From assembly GCA_003599055.1 (NCBI GenBank), contig QZIM01000022.1, forward strand, positions 1-44,923: a stretch of DNA of 44,923 nt. The letters are read 5' to 3'. The translations under genes were made by a program, and so were the position numbers. The first letter of the stretch is position 1; the number at the start of each line of letters is the position of its first letter. Positions 16,236 through 24,006 of the stretch are shown here, in pieces. The stretch is from Candidatus Woesearchaeota archaeon. GTDB lineage: Archaea > Nanobdellota > Nanobdellia > Woesearchaeales > ARS49. The notes below the pieces were generated by a model, which saw only the letters and a list, made by a program, of their open reading frames with translations, ran no database searches and was not told where the DNA came from.

Positions 16236-17330
16236 ATGGACGAACACGCAAAAATAAAAGACCTTGAAGCCCAAATGAGTAAGGCCAAATACAACAAGGC
16301 CACCGAACACTGGTTTGGCCTCCTTAAGAGCCAGATTGCCAAGCTCCGCGAAAAAATCGAGAAAAAACAGGCAGGCAAAGGCGGCGGCGAAGGATGGTTC
16401 GTCAAAAAAACCGGCGACTCAACCGTGATTCTCGTCGGGTTCCCGTCCGTCGGAAAATCAACCCTCCTTAACGTCCTTTGCGGAACCGAGTCAAAAACCG
16501 CAGCGTACGAGTTCACCACCCTTACCTGCATTCCCGGAACACTCAACTACCGCAACGCAAAAATCCAGGTCCTTGACGTCCCCGGCATCATCGAAGGCGC
16601 CGCATCAGGCAGAGGGCGCGGCAAAGAAGTCCTTGCAATGGCACGCAACGCCAACTTAGTCCTCTTTGTCGTAGACGCCCTGCACCCCGACCACCTCCCG
16701 CTCCTCCAAAAAGAAGTCTTTGACGTCGGCATCCGCCCAACCCTTCGCAAGCCCGACGTCAAAATCGTCCGCAAAATCAAAGGCGGAATCTCCATTCACA
16801 GCACGGTCAAACTCACCAAAGTCAGCGTTGAGACCCTGACCGCGATTCTTAAGGAATTCAAATGGGTCAACGCCGACGTCGTCATCCGCGAAGACATCGA
16901 CATCGACCAATTCATCGACTGCATCGAAGGGAACCGCTCTTACGTCCCCCCGCTTGTCTGCATCAGCAAAGCAGACCTCCTTGACCCCATCCAGAAAAAA
17001 CACATTGCCGAACAAATCCCCTCCTGCGTCTTTGTCAGCGCAGAGAAAAAACAAGGAATCGACGAGCTTAAGGAAGCAATCTTTGAAAACCTCAACTTCA
17101 TCCGCGTGTACCTCAAAGAAATCAACAAAAAACCGGACCTCGATGAGCCCATGATTTTAACCAAGCCCGCCACCTTGCGGGCAGTCTGCGAACACATCCA
17201 CCGCGACTTCGCCAAAAAATTCAAGTACGCACGCGTCTGGGGCCCATCCGCCAAATTCGAAGGCCAAATGTTCAGAAACCTCGACAAAGAATTAAGTGAC
17301 ACGGATGTCGTGGAGATTCACATCCGCTGA
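16236..17330 (+). CDS. DRG-family GTPase
   Basis: DRG proteins are ribosome-associated translational GTPases conserved in archaea and eukaryotes. The 364-aa product has an N-terminal helical region (KAKYNKATEHWFGLLKSQIAKLREK), G1 GFPSVGKST (68-76), the TT-containing G2 (FTTLTCIPG), G3 DVPGIIEGAASGRGRGKEV, a helical S5D2L insertion and a C-terminal TGS domain (ILTKPATLRAVCEHIHRDF...VWGPSAKFEGQ). G4 reads SKAD instead of NKxD. Gene ends overlap the convergent asparagine-synthase-like gene by 13 nt. Heptad array D lies immediately upstream. Confidence 0.93.
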   Translation: MDEHAKIKDLEAQMSKAKYNKATEHWFGLLKSQIAKLREKIEKKQAGKGGGEGWFVKKTGDSTVILVGFPSVGKSTLLNVLCGTESKTAAYEFTTLTCIPGTLNYRNAKIQVLDVPGIIEGAASGRGRGKEVLAMARNANLVLFVVDALHPDHLPLLQKEVFDVGIRPTLRKPDVKIVRKIKGGISIHSTVKLTKVSVETLTAILKEFKWVNADVVIREDIDIDQFIDCIEGNRSYVPPLVCISKADLLDPIQKKHIAEQIPSCVFVSAEKKQGIDELKEAIFENLNFIRVYLKEINKKPDLDEPMILTKPATLRAVCEHIHRDFAKKFKYARVWGPSAKFEGQMFRNLDKELSDTDVVEIHIR

Positions 17331-18178
17331 GCGATAACACCTTTTTGAACACCTTTCTTCTTTGCAATCCGCTCAAGCGCCTTGTCAAACCCGCTCCCGT
17401 ACTGCGCCGCAAGACGCTTTCTCCACGCCCACTCTTTTGGCAAACCAAGCCCTTCTGCAATTTCCCGCAGCACAAACTTCTTTTGACCGTCGCGATATTT
17501 TTCAGACGCCGGAATCCCCATCGCTGATACGATTACTTTGTCGTCAAGGAACGGGCAGCGCACGCTGATACCAAGCGCGCTGCCGAGCGCGGCATCTCTT
17601 GTCAAATCACGGTCGTGCAACCGGTCCATCATTCCCGCCCAGCACGCCTCGTTTATGTCCTTTGCAACAATGTGCTCTTTATAGCCCGCGAAAATCTCCT
17701 CACTGCCCAGCCCGCCGAAGAACAGCGAAACGCCGTGCTCTTTGCCAAGCCTTGCCGCAGCCAATTCCACTGCGCCCACACTCAGATTCACGATATCCTT
17801 TTGCGGAATCATCTTTGACACTTCCTTTGCCAATTGCGCGACCTCCTCGTCAGTACATTCGCGCACAGCCCAACTTAACTCCAGTTCCTTTGCCAACCTT
17901 CCTGCAGACTCAACATCAGGACTGCCCCTAATCCCAACGCTTACCGCAACAAAATCCGCGCCCTCTTTTTTGAGCAAAAACGCAAGCAAGCTGCTGTCAA
18001 GCCCGCCGCTCAGCATAAGCCCGAACTTTCCCTTCGGAATCCGCTCCCTGACTGCGGCGAGCAATGCATCACGCACCGCTTCCTTTCCTGCAGGAACAGT
18101 CCTTGATTTCAACGCAGAAATGTGCGACTGCCACTCTGCCTTTGCCGGAAGCACCCCTGCCTCGAACCGCTCAATCAT
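17318..18178 (-). CDS. Asparagine-synthetase-domain protein without glutaminase domain
   Basis: The 286-aa protein contains the ATP pyrophosphatase P-loop LSGGLDSS (56-63) and the downstream GLGSEEIFAGY of the asparagine synthetase B C-terminal domain, which adenylates a carboxylate for amide formation. The N-terminal cysteine amidotransferase domain is missing, so ammonia or another donor must be used. I start at ATG 18178 because longer reading would cross the promoter and start of the divergent DUF371 gene. Stand-alone domains of this kind occur in several archaea; the substrate is not known to be aspartate. Confidence 0.8.
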   Translation of the reverse strand: MIERFEAGVLPAKAEWQSHISALKSRTVPAGKEAVRDALLAAVRERIPKGKFGLMLSGGLDSSLLAFLLKKEGADFVAVSVGIRGSPDVESAGRLAKELELSWAVRECTDEEVAQLAKEVSKMIPQKDIVNLSVGAVELAAARLGKEHGVSLFFGGLGSEEIFAGYKEHIVAKDINEACWAGMMDRLHDRDLTRDAALGSALGISVRCPFLDDKVIVSAMGIPASEKYRDGQKKFVLREIAEGLGLPKEWAWRKRLAAQYGSGFDKALERIAKKKGVQKGVIAQRM

Positions 18179-18199
18179 ACCCTGCCTGCCTTGGCAACA

Positions 18200-18210
18200 T
18201 TTTTTAAAAC
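18200..18210 (+). promoter_or_regulatory. TATA element of the DUF371 gene
   Basis: TTTTTTAAAAC lies about 28 nt before ATG 18233. It fixes that start and leaves only about 54 nt between the two divergent start codons. Confidence 0.6.
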
Positions 18211-18232
18211 TATTGCCCTTTGCAGCACTATT

Positions 18233-18637
18233 ATGCACTTTCACGCACAAGGTCACCCGAACATCAAAGGAACCCACAAGAACACTTTTGAGTTCACCAA
18301 AGCAGACCACGTCACGCCCGCAGGCGACTGCATCATCGGCATCAACGCCAATTACGACCTTGACGAACTGAAACACTTTGCCCAAAATAACGCCCGATGC
18401 AAAATAACCCTTATTGCTGACGGAACCACCGAAACACTCACCGCGCAAACAAACCCTGACTTTCACGACGACCACGAGCTGGTCGTTCGCATCGGAGAAC
18501 ACACCGACAAAAGAACATTTGCCTTTCGCGCAGAAAAATCAGCAAAATACTTACGCCGCGACCTCATAGAAAAACTCAAAACAGGAGCAAAAATCGAAAT
18601 ACACATTGAACCTGCAGAGCAACAACGAAATGAATAA
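18233..18637 (+). CDS. DUF371 family protein
   Basis: The 134-aa protein fits the archaeal DUF371 family in length and motifs: GHPNIKGTHKNTFEFTK, LTPAGDCIIGI-like VTPAGDCIIGINA, an acidic middle region and RAEKSAKYLRRDLIEKL near the end. The family is widespread in archaea and of unknown function. No membrane segment is present. It is followed by the structured leader of the PUA gene and may share a transcript with it. Confidence 0.85.
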   Translation: MHFHAQGHPNIKGTHKNTFEFTKADHVTPAGDCIIGINANYDLDELKHFAQNNARCKITLIADGTTETLTAQTNPDFHDDHELVVRIGEHTDKRTFAFRAEKSAKYLRRDLIEKLKTGAKIEIHIEPAEQQRNE

Positions 18638-18655
18638 ATCAAGGATACGTTCAGC

Positions 18656-18766
18656 GAGGCGAATCTTGAAACCGCGCAGCCATATGGGACAGAATACATC
18701 AGGCATATGCCTTCGAGATTTCAAGTTCCACAAGACTTATCAAACAAGAGAGGCGAAACTTGAAAC
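18656..18766 (+). promoter_or_regulatory. Candidate cis-regulatory leader of the PUA gene with duplicated start region
   Basis: GAGGCGAATCTTGAAAC (18656-18672) is repeated as GAGGCGAAACTTGAAAC (18750-18766), the second copy being the ribosome-binding site and TTG start of the PUA gene. Between them TTTCAAGTT (18719-18727) can pair for 9 bp with the real start copy (18757-18765), or for 7 bp with the first copy (18665-18671). CATATG occurs at 18681 and 18704. The first copy also opens a 35-codon frame (TTG 18666 to TAA 18773) that overlaps the PUA start in another frame. Alternative pairing that hides or frees the start is an inference. Confidence 0.45.
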
Positions 18767-19227
18767 AGCTTAACAAACAGGAAATCGACGCGCTCAACCA
18801 GCAGATTCAGACCGTTACCGGAAAAGCAGACTACTTCCACAAAAAAGATAACATCAAGGAAGGAACACACGACGGCAAAACCATCATCCTGCGCGACAGG
18901 GAACTCCTGTTCTTCATTTATGACGGGAAACCGGTCCCCGCACTCAAACTCCTCCTCAAAGAGCCGCTCCTTAAGACGGTTACCGTTGACATGGGCGCAG
19001 TCAAATTCGTCGCCGGCGGAGCAGACGTCATGCGCCCAGGCATCAAAACCGCCGACGCGCACGTGAAAAAAGACGACCTTGTCGCGGTCGTTGATGAGAC
19101 CCACAAAAAACCCCTTGCGGTCTGCCAAGCCCTGTTCTCGTCCGAAGAATTCCTGAATATGGACAAGGGCAAAGTGCTCAAGAACATTCACCGCGTCGGG
19201 GACGCGATTTGGACATTTGAACCCTAA
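18760..19227 (+). CDS. PUA-domain RNA-binding protein (archaeal MCT-1-like)
   Basis: The 155-aa protein has an N-terminal alpha/beta domain (about 1-75, KQEIDALNQQIQTVTGKADY...LLFFIYDGKPVPAL) and a C-terminal PUA domain (about 78-152) with VKFVAGGADVMRPGI, VKKDDLVAVVDETHKKPLAV and KGKVLKNIHRVGDAIW. This is the layout of archaeal MCT-1/Tma20-type proteins, which bind RNA and in eukaryotes act in ribosome recycling and re-initiation. It starts with TTG behind GAGAGGCG. Neighbouring aIF5B and a second PUA protein support a translation role. The stop shares a CTAA with the convergent gene. Confidence 0.85.
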   Translation: MKQLNKQEIDALNQQIQTVTGKADYFHKKDNIKEGTHDGKTIILRDRELLFFIYDGKPVPALKLLLKEPLLKTVTVDMGAVKFVAGGADVMRPGIKTADAHVKKDDLVAVVDETHKKPLAVCQALFSSEEFLNMDKGKVLKNIHRVGDAIWTFEP

Positions 19228-19685
19228 TGAATCTCAACCAATCGCCGCGCCTTCGGAACAAAGTTCAAAATCCTGCCCTCTTTCCACTTGCACGTGCCCA
19301 AGAAATCATCACCGCACTTAATGATTGAAAATCCCTGAAACTCCTCCCCGCGCGGCATATCCTCGCCCCTGAGCCACGCCTTTGCCTCATCGCGCGTGAA
19401 CTCGATTACGTTCTTTGTCGCCACTTCGCCAACCAGCCGCGACCCCTCGATGCTCAAGCGCACCTGCTCGTCCTTCACTTCAGCTATGTAGAGCCCGATA
19501 TTATTGATGCGCAATTTGTTTAGCGGAACACCGTCAATTCCTCTGGAAATCAAATAAATTTTTTCCTTGCCCTTAACCAACACCTGCTCCTTGAATGCCT
19601 TCGGATGACTGCCCCACTGCGCGTCAATTTTCTGCAAAAAAACCTTCACTTCCCTGCTTGCCATAAACTCGTAATTGCGCTTCAT
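19224..19685 (-). CDS. PUA-like protein of the RsmF C-terminal/COG3270 type
   Basis: The 153-aa protein resembles the C-terminal domain of NOL1/NOP2/Sun methyltransferases as a stand-alone unit: LRINNIGLYIAEVKDEQVRLS, NVIEFTRDEAKAWLRGEDM and a closing GFSIIKCGDDFLGTCKWKEGRILNFVPKARR strand set (shown in pieces). These proteins are thought to bind rRNA or tRNA; no methyltransferase domain is present. The ATG lies 2 nt after the aIF5B stop, so it is in that operon. A GTG five codons upstream would overlap aIF5B and is less likely. Confidence 0.75.
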   Translation of the reverse strand: MKRNYEFMASREVKVFLQKIDAQWGSHPKAFKEQVLVKGKEKIYLISRGIDGVPLNKLRINNIGLYIAEVKDEQVRLSIEGSRLVGEVATKNVIEFTRDEAKAWLRGEDMPRGEEFQGFSIIKCGDDFLGTCKWKEGRILNFVPKARRLVEIH

Positions 19686-19687
19686 TA

Positions 19688-21433
19688 TCAGATTCCCCAC
19701 ACGGCATTCTTTACCCGCATAATCTCCGCGATTTCCTTGAGCACATTTTTCTCATCATCAGTCAGATGGTCCTTATACGCCTTGTATTCACGGAAATGCT
19801 CCTCAGGAATCGCACTGTATAATATGTCGCCCTCCTGCACCTGCCGCCCAACCGTCACGTCCGGAAGGCTTGCCGCCACGCGCTTGCCCTTCTCAGCCCT
19901 ATCCACGTTCTCCTGCTCAAGCTGAATGCCTTTTACCTGCGTGAGTGTTTGCCCTTGCTTATTCATCAGCGGACAGCCAGACTTTAGCAGTCCCGCCAAG
20001 ACTTCCACACCCACAATCGCAGGATTATTCTGGCGGAACACATACCCCTTAAGCAGCTCAATCTTACACGGGCGCACCAGCACGTCGAGCTTTGCAAGCT
20101 CAATATTCTTCTTTTGCGACTCCTTCCACTCCGCGTACTGCTCAATGAGGCGGTAAATGACATCACTCACAATCACGGGAACATTGGTCTGAAAATCAGG
20201 CTTTGAAATATTAAACCCGACAATAACCCCGTGCAGCGGGTCCTTTGCCCGCAATGCCTCCGCATCACTTACGTCCTTTTTCGTAATCGGCCCGATACTG
20301 CTCTTGCGCACGGGAATCCCCGCTTCCTTCAAAAGAACCATCAGCGCCTCCAAACTGCCCAAACTGTCCGCCTTGATAATAATCCCGTCGCTATCGGTTT
20401 CAATGAGCACTTCGCCGACTTCCTTTCGCAGCTGCTCTTGCGCCTCTTCCACGTTTGCACCAACACCCAACAGTGGCATTCCTGACGCTGCGCCCTCTGT
20501 TCCCGGCGCAACCACGCGAACCCCGGTTGCCGCGCGCACCTCCCTTACCTGCACGAACTGCGCCTTCTTCTCCCGCATCTCCGCCATCCCTGACGGCTCG
20601 AGCATCGTCTTTACCTTTGCCTCGATAATACCGTTTTGCGTTGCTACCACAATCTGGTCGCCCACTTTGAGCTTTCCATCATAAATGATGACGTCAAGCA
20701 CGGTGCCGAGCCCTTTTTGCTCCTTTACCTCAAGAATCGTCCCCTTTGCCGGGCCATCCGTTGCCTTCAGCGATTCCTCAAGATATTTTTGCGCGAGCGC
20801 TGCGAGCACCATCAGCACCTCCGCAACCCCCTCGCCCGTCTTTGCGCTCACCGGAACAAGCGCCACCTGCTTTGTATAGTCTGAGACGCGGTCAAAACGG
20901 TCTGCATTGATGCCTAACTCAAACACCTGGCTCACGATGTTGTACAGTTTTGTCTCAAACCTTCGCGTCGTCTCTTCGGACTGCCTTGCAATATTCGGAA
21001 CAACCGGCCCCCTGTCCGAACGCCAACCCTCAACCATATCCACCTTATTGCACGCCACAATAAACGGCGTCCGGTACTTCTTCAGAATCTCAATACTTTC
21101 CTTTGTTTGCGGCATCACGCCCTCATTAATGTCCACCACGAGAATCGCAATATCTGCAAGATTGCCGCCGCGCCTTCGCAAATTCGTGAACGCCGCGTGC
21201 CCGGGTGTATCAATAAACAGCAGCCCCGGAATGGTTATATTGAATTTGAGCTTTGCCAGCAAATCGCCGCAGATTTGCTGAATCGTCGGGAGCGGAATGA
21301 TGCTTGCACCGATTGCCTGCGTAATCCCGCCCGCTTCCCTTGCCGCAATACCACTCCCCCGAATCTTATCCAGAATTGAGGTCTTCCCGTGGTCCACGTG
21401 GCCCATCACTGCAACAATCGGCTGGCGCAACAT
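19688..21433 (-). CDS. infB: Translation initiation factor aIF5B (IF2-like)
   Basis: aIF5B promotes ribosomal subunit joining during initiation. The 581-aa protein starts directly at the G domain: GHVDHGKTS (11-19), DTPGHAAF (about 75-82), NKVD (about 129-132) and SAKTGEGV. Domains II, III and IV follow, ending with the C-terminal helices VLKEIAEIMRVKN. This is the short archaeal form without the eukaryotic N-terminal extension. TATA-like CCTTTTAAAGAG sits 27 nt upstream of the ATG. Confidence 0.95.
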   Translation of the reverse strand: MLRQPIVAVMGHVDHGKTSILDKIRGSGIAAREAGGITQAIGASIIPLPTIQQICGDLLAKLKFNITIPGLLFIDTPGHAAFTNLRRRGGNLADIAILVVDINEGVMPQTKESIEILKKYRTPFIVACNKVDMVEGWRSDRGPVVPNIARQSEETTRRFETKLYNIVSQVFELGINADRFDRVSDYTKQVALVPVSAKTGEGVAEVLMVLAALAQKYLEESLKATDGPAKGTILEVKEQKGLGTVLDVIIYDGKLKVGDQIVVATQNGIIEAKVKTMLEPSGMAEMREKKAQFVQVREVRAATGVRVVAPGTEGAASGMPLLGVGANVEEAQEQLRKEVGEVLIETDSDGIIIKADSLGSLEALMVLLKEAGIPVRKSSIGPITKKDVSDAEALRAKDPLHGVIVGFNISKPDFQTNVPVIVSDVIYRLIEQYAEWKESQKKNIELAKLDVLVRPCKIELLKGYVFRQNNPAIVGVEVLAGLLKSGCPLMNKQGQTLTQVKGIQLEQENVDRAEKGKRVAASLPDVTVGRQVQEGDILYSAIPEEHFREYKAYKDHLTDDEKNVLKEIAEIMRVKNAVWGI

Positions 21434-21562
21434 ACCTTTGCGTCAGCTTGGGCTCTTTAAAAGGGTTTCGCAGGCCCTCTTTTCGCCGTTCTCCGACGAG
21501 CAAACAGTCACCACTGGTCTTTTGGAATATTAGTTGTTACTCTCTGATAAAGAAAACAGTAA

Positions 21563-21641
21563 CCTTTAAATATGGGTTGCACTTTTCGAGTAGTAACAAC
21601 CTACGATTCGCGATACTATATCGTCGGGGGGAACATACACA
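21563..21641 (+). promoter_or_regulatory. Promoter and structured 5' leader of the surface-protein gene
   Basis: CCTTTAAATATG at 21563-21574 should start transcription near 21594, giving an unusually long leader of nearly 50 nt for this window. The leader holds the hairpin CGATA-CTA-TATCG (21611-21623) followed by a G6 run and ATG 21642. The leader may stabilise an abundant mRNA. Confidence 0.5.
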
Positions 21642-22583
21642 ATGAAGGCAAAGATTGCATTTGGATTGCTGCTCATCCTTGCAGCGACACTGGTCCACGC
21701 ACAAAGCGTCCCGGTCTTTATCGAGGAAGCAGAACTTGAAGGCACCGAAATCTGGCCATTTGGCCTGAACCAGCTTGACATCGAGCGCGGCCAAAAAGTC
21801 GAGCTCCGGCTTGAACTTTTTGCATACGCTGACGCCCGCGACGTAGAAATCCGCGCATACGTTTCCGGATACGAGTACAGCTCATCCGATGACGTCTCTG
21901 TCCGCGCAGGACCATACGACTTTGATGAAAACACGACCTATGTCCGCAAGCTCACGTTCACCCTCCCAGACGACGTTGACCTTGACGACTACAAGCTTCG
22001 TGTCGTTATCGCGGACCGAAACAGCTTCTCCCAAGAATACAACTACGACCTTCAAATCAATGCACCGCGCCACGCAATGAAGATTACCGACGTAACCTTC
22101 AACCCGGGCAGCACGGTGAAGGCAGGCCAGTCACTTTTGGGGCGCGTCCGCCTTGAAAACAAGGGACAGCGCGACCAGGAAGATGTCCGTGTCACCATGA
22201 GCATCCCCGGCCTTGACCTTTCCGCAACCCAGTACATTGAAGAAGTCGAAAACGGCGACGAACAAGAAGAAACCGAAGAGTTCTTCCTGCGCATCCCGCG
22301 CTGTGCAGAACCCGGCGTCTATGACGTTCGCGTCGAAGCAAGCTACAACAAGAACCACGACAAAGTATCGGGCGCAGGCAAAATAACCGTCCTTGAAAAC
22401 GAGGACTGCCGCGAGCCGGAACCGGTCGTGGTCGTGCAGCAAAACGTCACGCAGCCCGTGACCCAAGAGCAGCCCCAGGCAAGCGGCCTTCGCACTGCCC
22501 TTGAAGTCATCCTGCTCGTGCTCGTCGCACTCCTCATTGTTGTCGGCCTTGTCATTGGCTTCACAAGAATGAAGGAAGAGTAA
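21642..22583 (+). CDS. Secreted, membrane-anchored surface protein with CARDB-like domains
   Basis: The 313-aa product has a signal peptide (1-20, ending VHAQS), two beta-sandwich domains (about 25-140 and 145-250), the second with PGSTVKAGQSLLGRVRLENKG typical of CARDB/S-layer-associated folds, a QP/T-rich linker (about 258-280) and one C-terminal membrane helix (about 287-307) with an R-M-K-E-E tail. It is acidic. The architecture fits a single-pass cell-surface or S-layer-associated protein. It has its own strong-looking promoter and a T-rich terminator, so it is probably monocistronic and abundant. Confidence 0.8.
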   Translation: MKAKIAFGLLLILAATLVHAQSVPVFIEEAELEGTEIWPFGLNQLDIERGQKVELRLELFAYADARDVEIRAYVSGYEYSSSDDVSVRAGPYDFDENTTYVRKLTFTLPDDVDLDDYKLRVVIADRNSFSQEYNYDLQINAPRHAMKITDVTFNPGSTVKAGQSLLGRVRLENKGQRDQEDVRVTMSIPGLDLSATQYIEEVENGDEQEETEEFFLRIPRCAEPGVYDVRVEASYNKNHDKVSGAGKITVLENEDCREPEPVVVVQQNVTQPVTQEQPQASGLRTALEVILLVLVALLIVVGLVIGFTRMKEE

Positions 22584-22610
22584 TTTTTTATTTTTTTCAT
22601 CATTTTTTTC
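22584..22610 (+). terminator. T-run terminator after the surface-protein gene
   Basis: Three T-runs (T6, T7 and T7, separated by A, CATCA) follow the stop codon directly on the coding strand. Oligo-T is the usual archaeal termination signal. Confidence 0.65.
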
Positions 22611-22612
22611 TT

Positions 22613-23158
22613 ATGCTGCTTCACATCATCCACCCCTACACCTACCTTGCTTCTCCCGATACGAAACGTGACAAGTCCGTGCGTGAACTCACTTCCCTTT
22701 TCCTTGACCACGGACAGCCAACCCTTCATTCCTGGCACGTCCCGCACGGCAGCCAAGAACACCTTGCAACATTTGCCGGGCTTCGCGACCACCCTCACCT
22801 TGCCCTCACCCTTGCCGCAAAATACCACGTTTACACGCCGCAAACAGGCAGGCCGCTTATACGCGAAACCGGAATGAATGAGCGCAAATTGCAGGAATTA
22901 TCCGCACAATACACCCCGCTTGAAGAAGTCATCTCCCTTGCCCGCCCGCACCCAACACACCTCCTCATCGGCGGCTATTTCGAATCCTGCGTCCTTGACG
23001 CAGCACTCTTCTTACGAGAACACCAGCCGCGCGCCACCATCTTTGCTGTTCCCGAACTGTGCGCTGCCAAATCAAATACCTTTGCCGCAAAATCACGGCT
23101 CTTCGCCCACAAAATCGCGTGCATCAGCGCACGCGATGCAGAACGGCTCGTTTCCTGA
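22613..23158 (+). CDS. Hypothetical protein, possibly cysteine-hydrolase-like
   Basis: I do not recognise this 181-aa protein with certainty. It alternates beta strands and helices, with LLIGGYFESCVLDAALFL (about 122-139) where a Cys follows a strand and G-x-F/Y. This recalls the nucleophile region of isochorismatase-type hydrolases. The N-terminal Asp motif of that family is not obvious (LLHIIHPYTYLASPDTKRD instead). Histidines are frequent in the first 80 residues. It begins only 29 nt after the previous stop, across T-runs, and has no clear TATA box of its own. Confidence 0.55.
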   Translation: MLLHIIHPYTYLASPDTKRDKSVRELTSLFLDHGQPTLHSWHVPHGSQEHLATFAGLRDHPHLALTLAAKYHVYTPQTGRPLIRETGMNERKLQELSAQYTPLEEVISLARPHPTHLLIGGYFESCVLDAALFLREHQPRATIFAVPELCAAKSNTFAAKSRLFAHKIACISARDAERLVS

Positions 23159-23226
23159 ACACCCCTTTTTCTCACTGAAAAGTTTCACGAAACCATTTTA
23201 ATCCAAACTCGTGCATTGCCAATGCA

Positions 23227-23964
23227 ATGGCATTACCCCGAAAAAAACTCGCAATCGGAGCGCTCGCCCTTGCACTTGCAGGAGGCATCGCAGCACTCTT
23301 TCCCCAATCCGGCTCCAAAACAGAAGGAAAATACGAAAAAACAGCCGCCGCAGTCACGGCAGAAATTGCAGACGTTTCCTCAAGCGCAGTCGTTCAACAA
23401 CTCTTTAGCCGCGTCAACTCAGATGTGGAACGCCTCGCCACCCAAATTCGAAGCGGAAACGGCGTCATCGATACCACCCAACTCCACGCAGACATTGCCC
23501 GCGTCGGCTCCGCCCTTCACACCGCAATGCAGCAAGACCTCACAACACAAACCCGCGCTGAACGAAGCAGGCTCACCCGCGAACTTGTCGACCTCCAATC
23601 ACGCCTCCACGCCCTTGACTCAGACGCAGAATTCCTGCGCGGCTACGCGCGCATGCACCAAGACAAACTCACCAACCTGCAACGCATTTACGCCACAAAC
23701 CCCAATTTCGTCAGCTTTTGCACTGCATTTACCGGATACATCAACACCACGCTGCGCGCGCCCCCCGCACAACACCCCGACTGGCCAAACCTTATGCTCA
23801 TCCTGCACAACGACTTCATTACCGGACTTGTCGCCCTTGCAGAACGCAATGCAGGCCCATTACGCATACAGGACAAATCAGCCCTCAGCCGGCTCTTGCG
23901 CACATACCCGCAGGTTATGGAACGCGTACCCGCATTTCGCGACGCCATCGCACGCAAGCTCTAA
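23227..23964 (+). CDS. Hypothetical protein with N-terminal membrane anchor
   Basis: The 245-aa protein has a basic start (MALPRKK) and one hydrophobic stretch (about 8-25), then a mainly helical, Arg-rich body with heptad character at about 90-160. One Cys is present (in SFCTAFTGY). No family is recognised. It is probably anchored in the membrane with the helical domain outside or in the cytoplasm; topology cannot be decided. TTTTAATCC at about 23196-23205 may be its TATA element. Confidence 0.6.
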   Translation: MALPRKKLAIGALALALAGGIAALFPQSGSKTEGKYEKTAAAVTAEIADVSSSAVVQQLFSRVNSDVERLATQIRSGNGVIDTTQLHADIARVGSALHTAMQQDLTTQTRAERSRLTRELVDLQSRLHALDSDAEFLRGYARMHQDKLTNLQRIYATNPNFVSFCTAFTGYINTTLRAPPAQHPDWPNLMLILHNDFITGLVALAERNAGPLRIQDKSALSRLLRTYPQVMERVPAFRDAIARKL

Positions 23965-24006
23965 ACTCCCGATATTCTTTTAAACACCCCCTATCTCGGC
24001 GGGACT

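Noticed and set aside
16236-17330. DRG GTPase as inactive because G4 is SKAD
   Set aside because: Ser/Thr at the first G4 position occurs in active GTPases, and the other motifs are intact.
22613-23158. Firm call as isochorismatase/nicotinamidase
   Set aside because: A Cys in the right type of context is present, but the N-terminal Asp motif and the Lys are not convincing.
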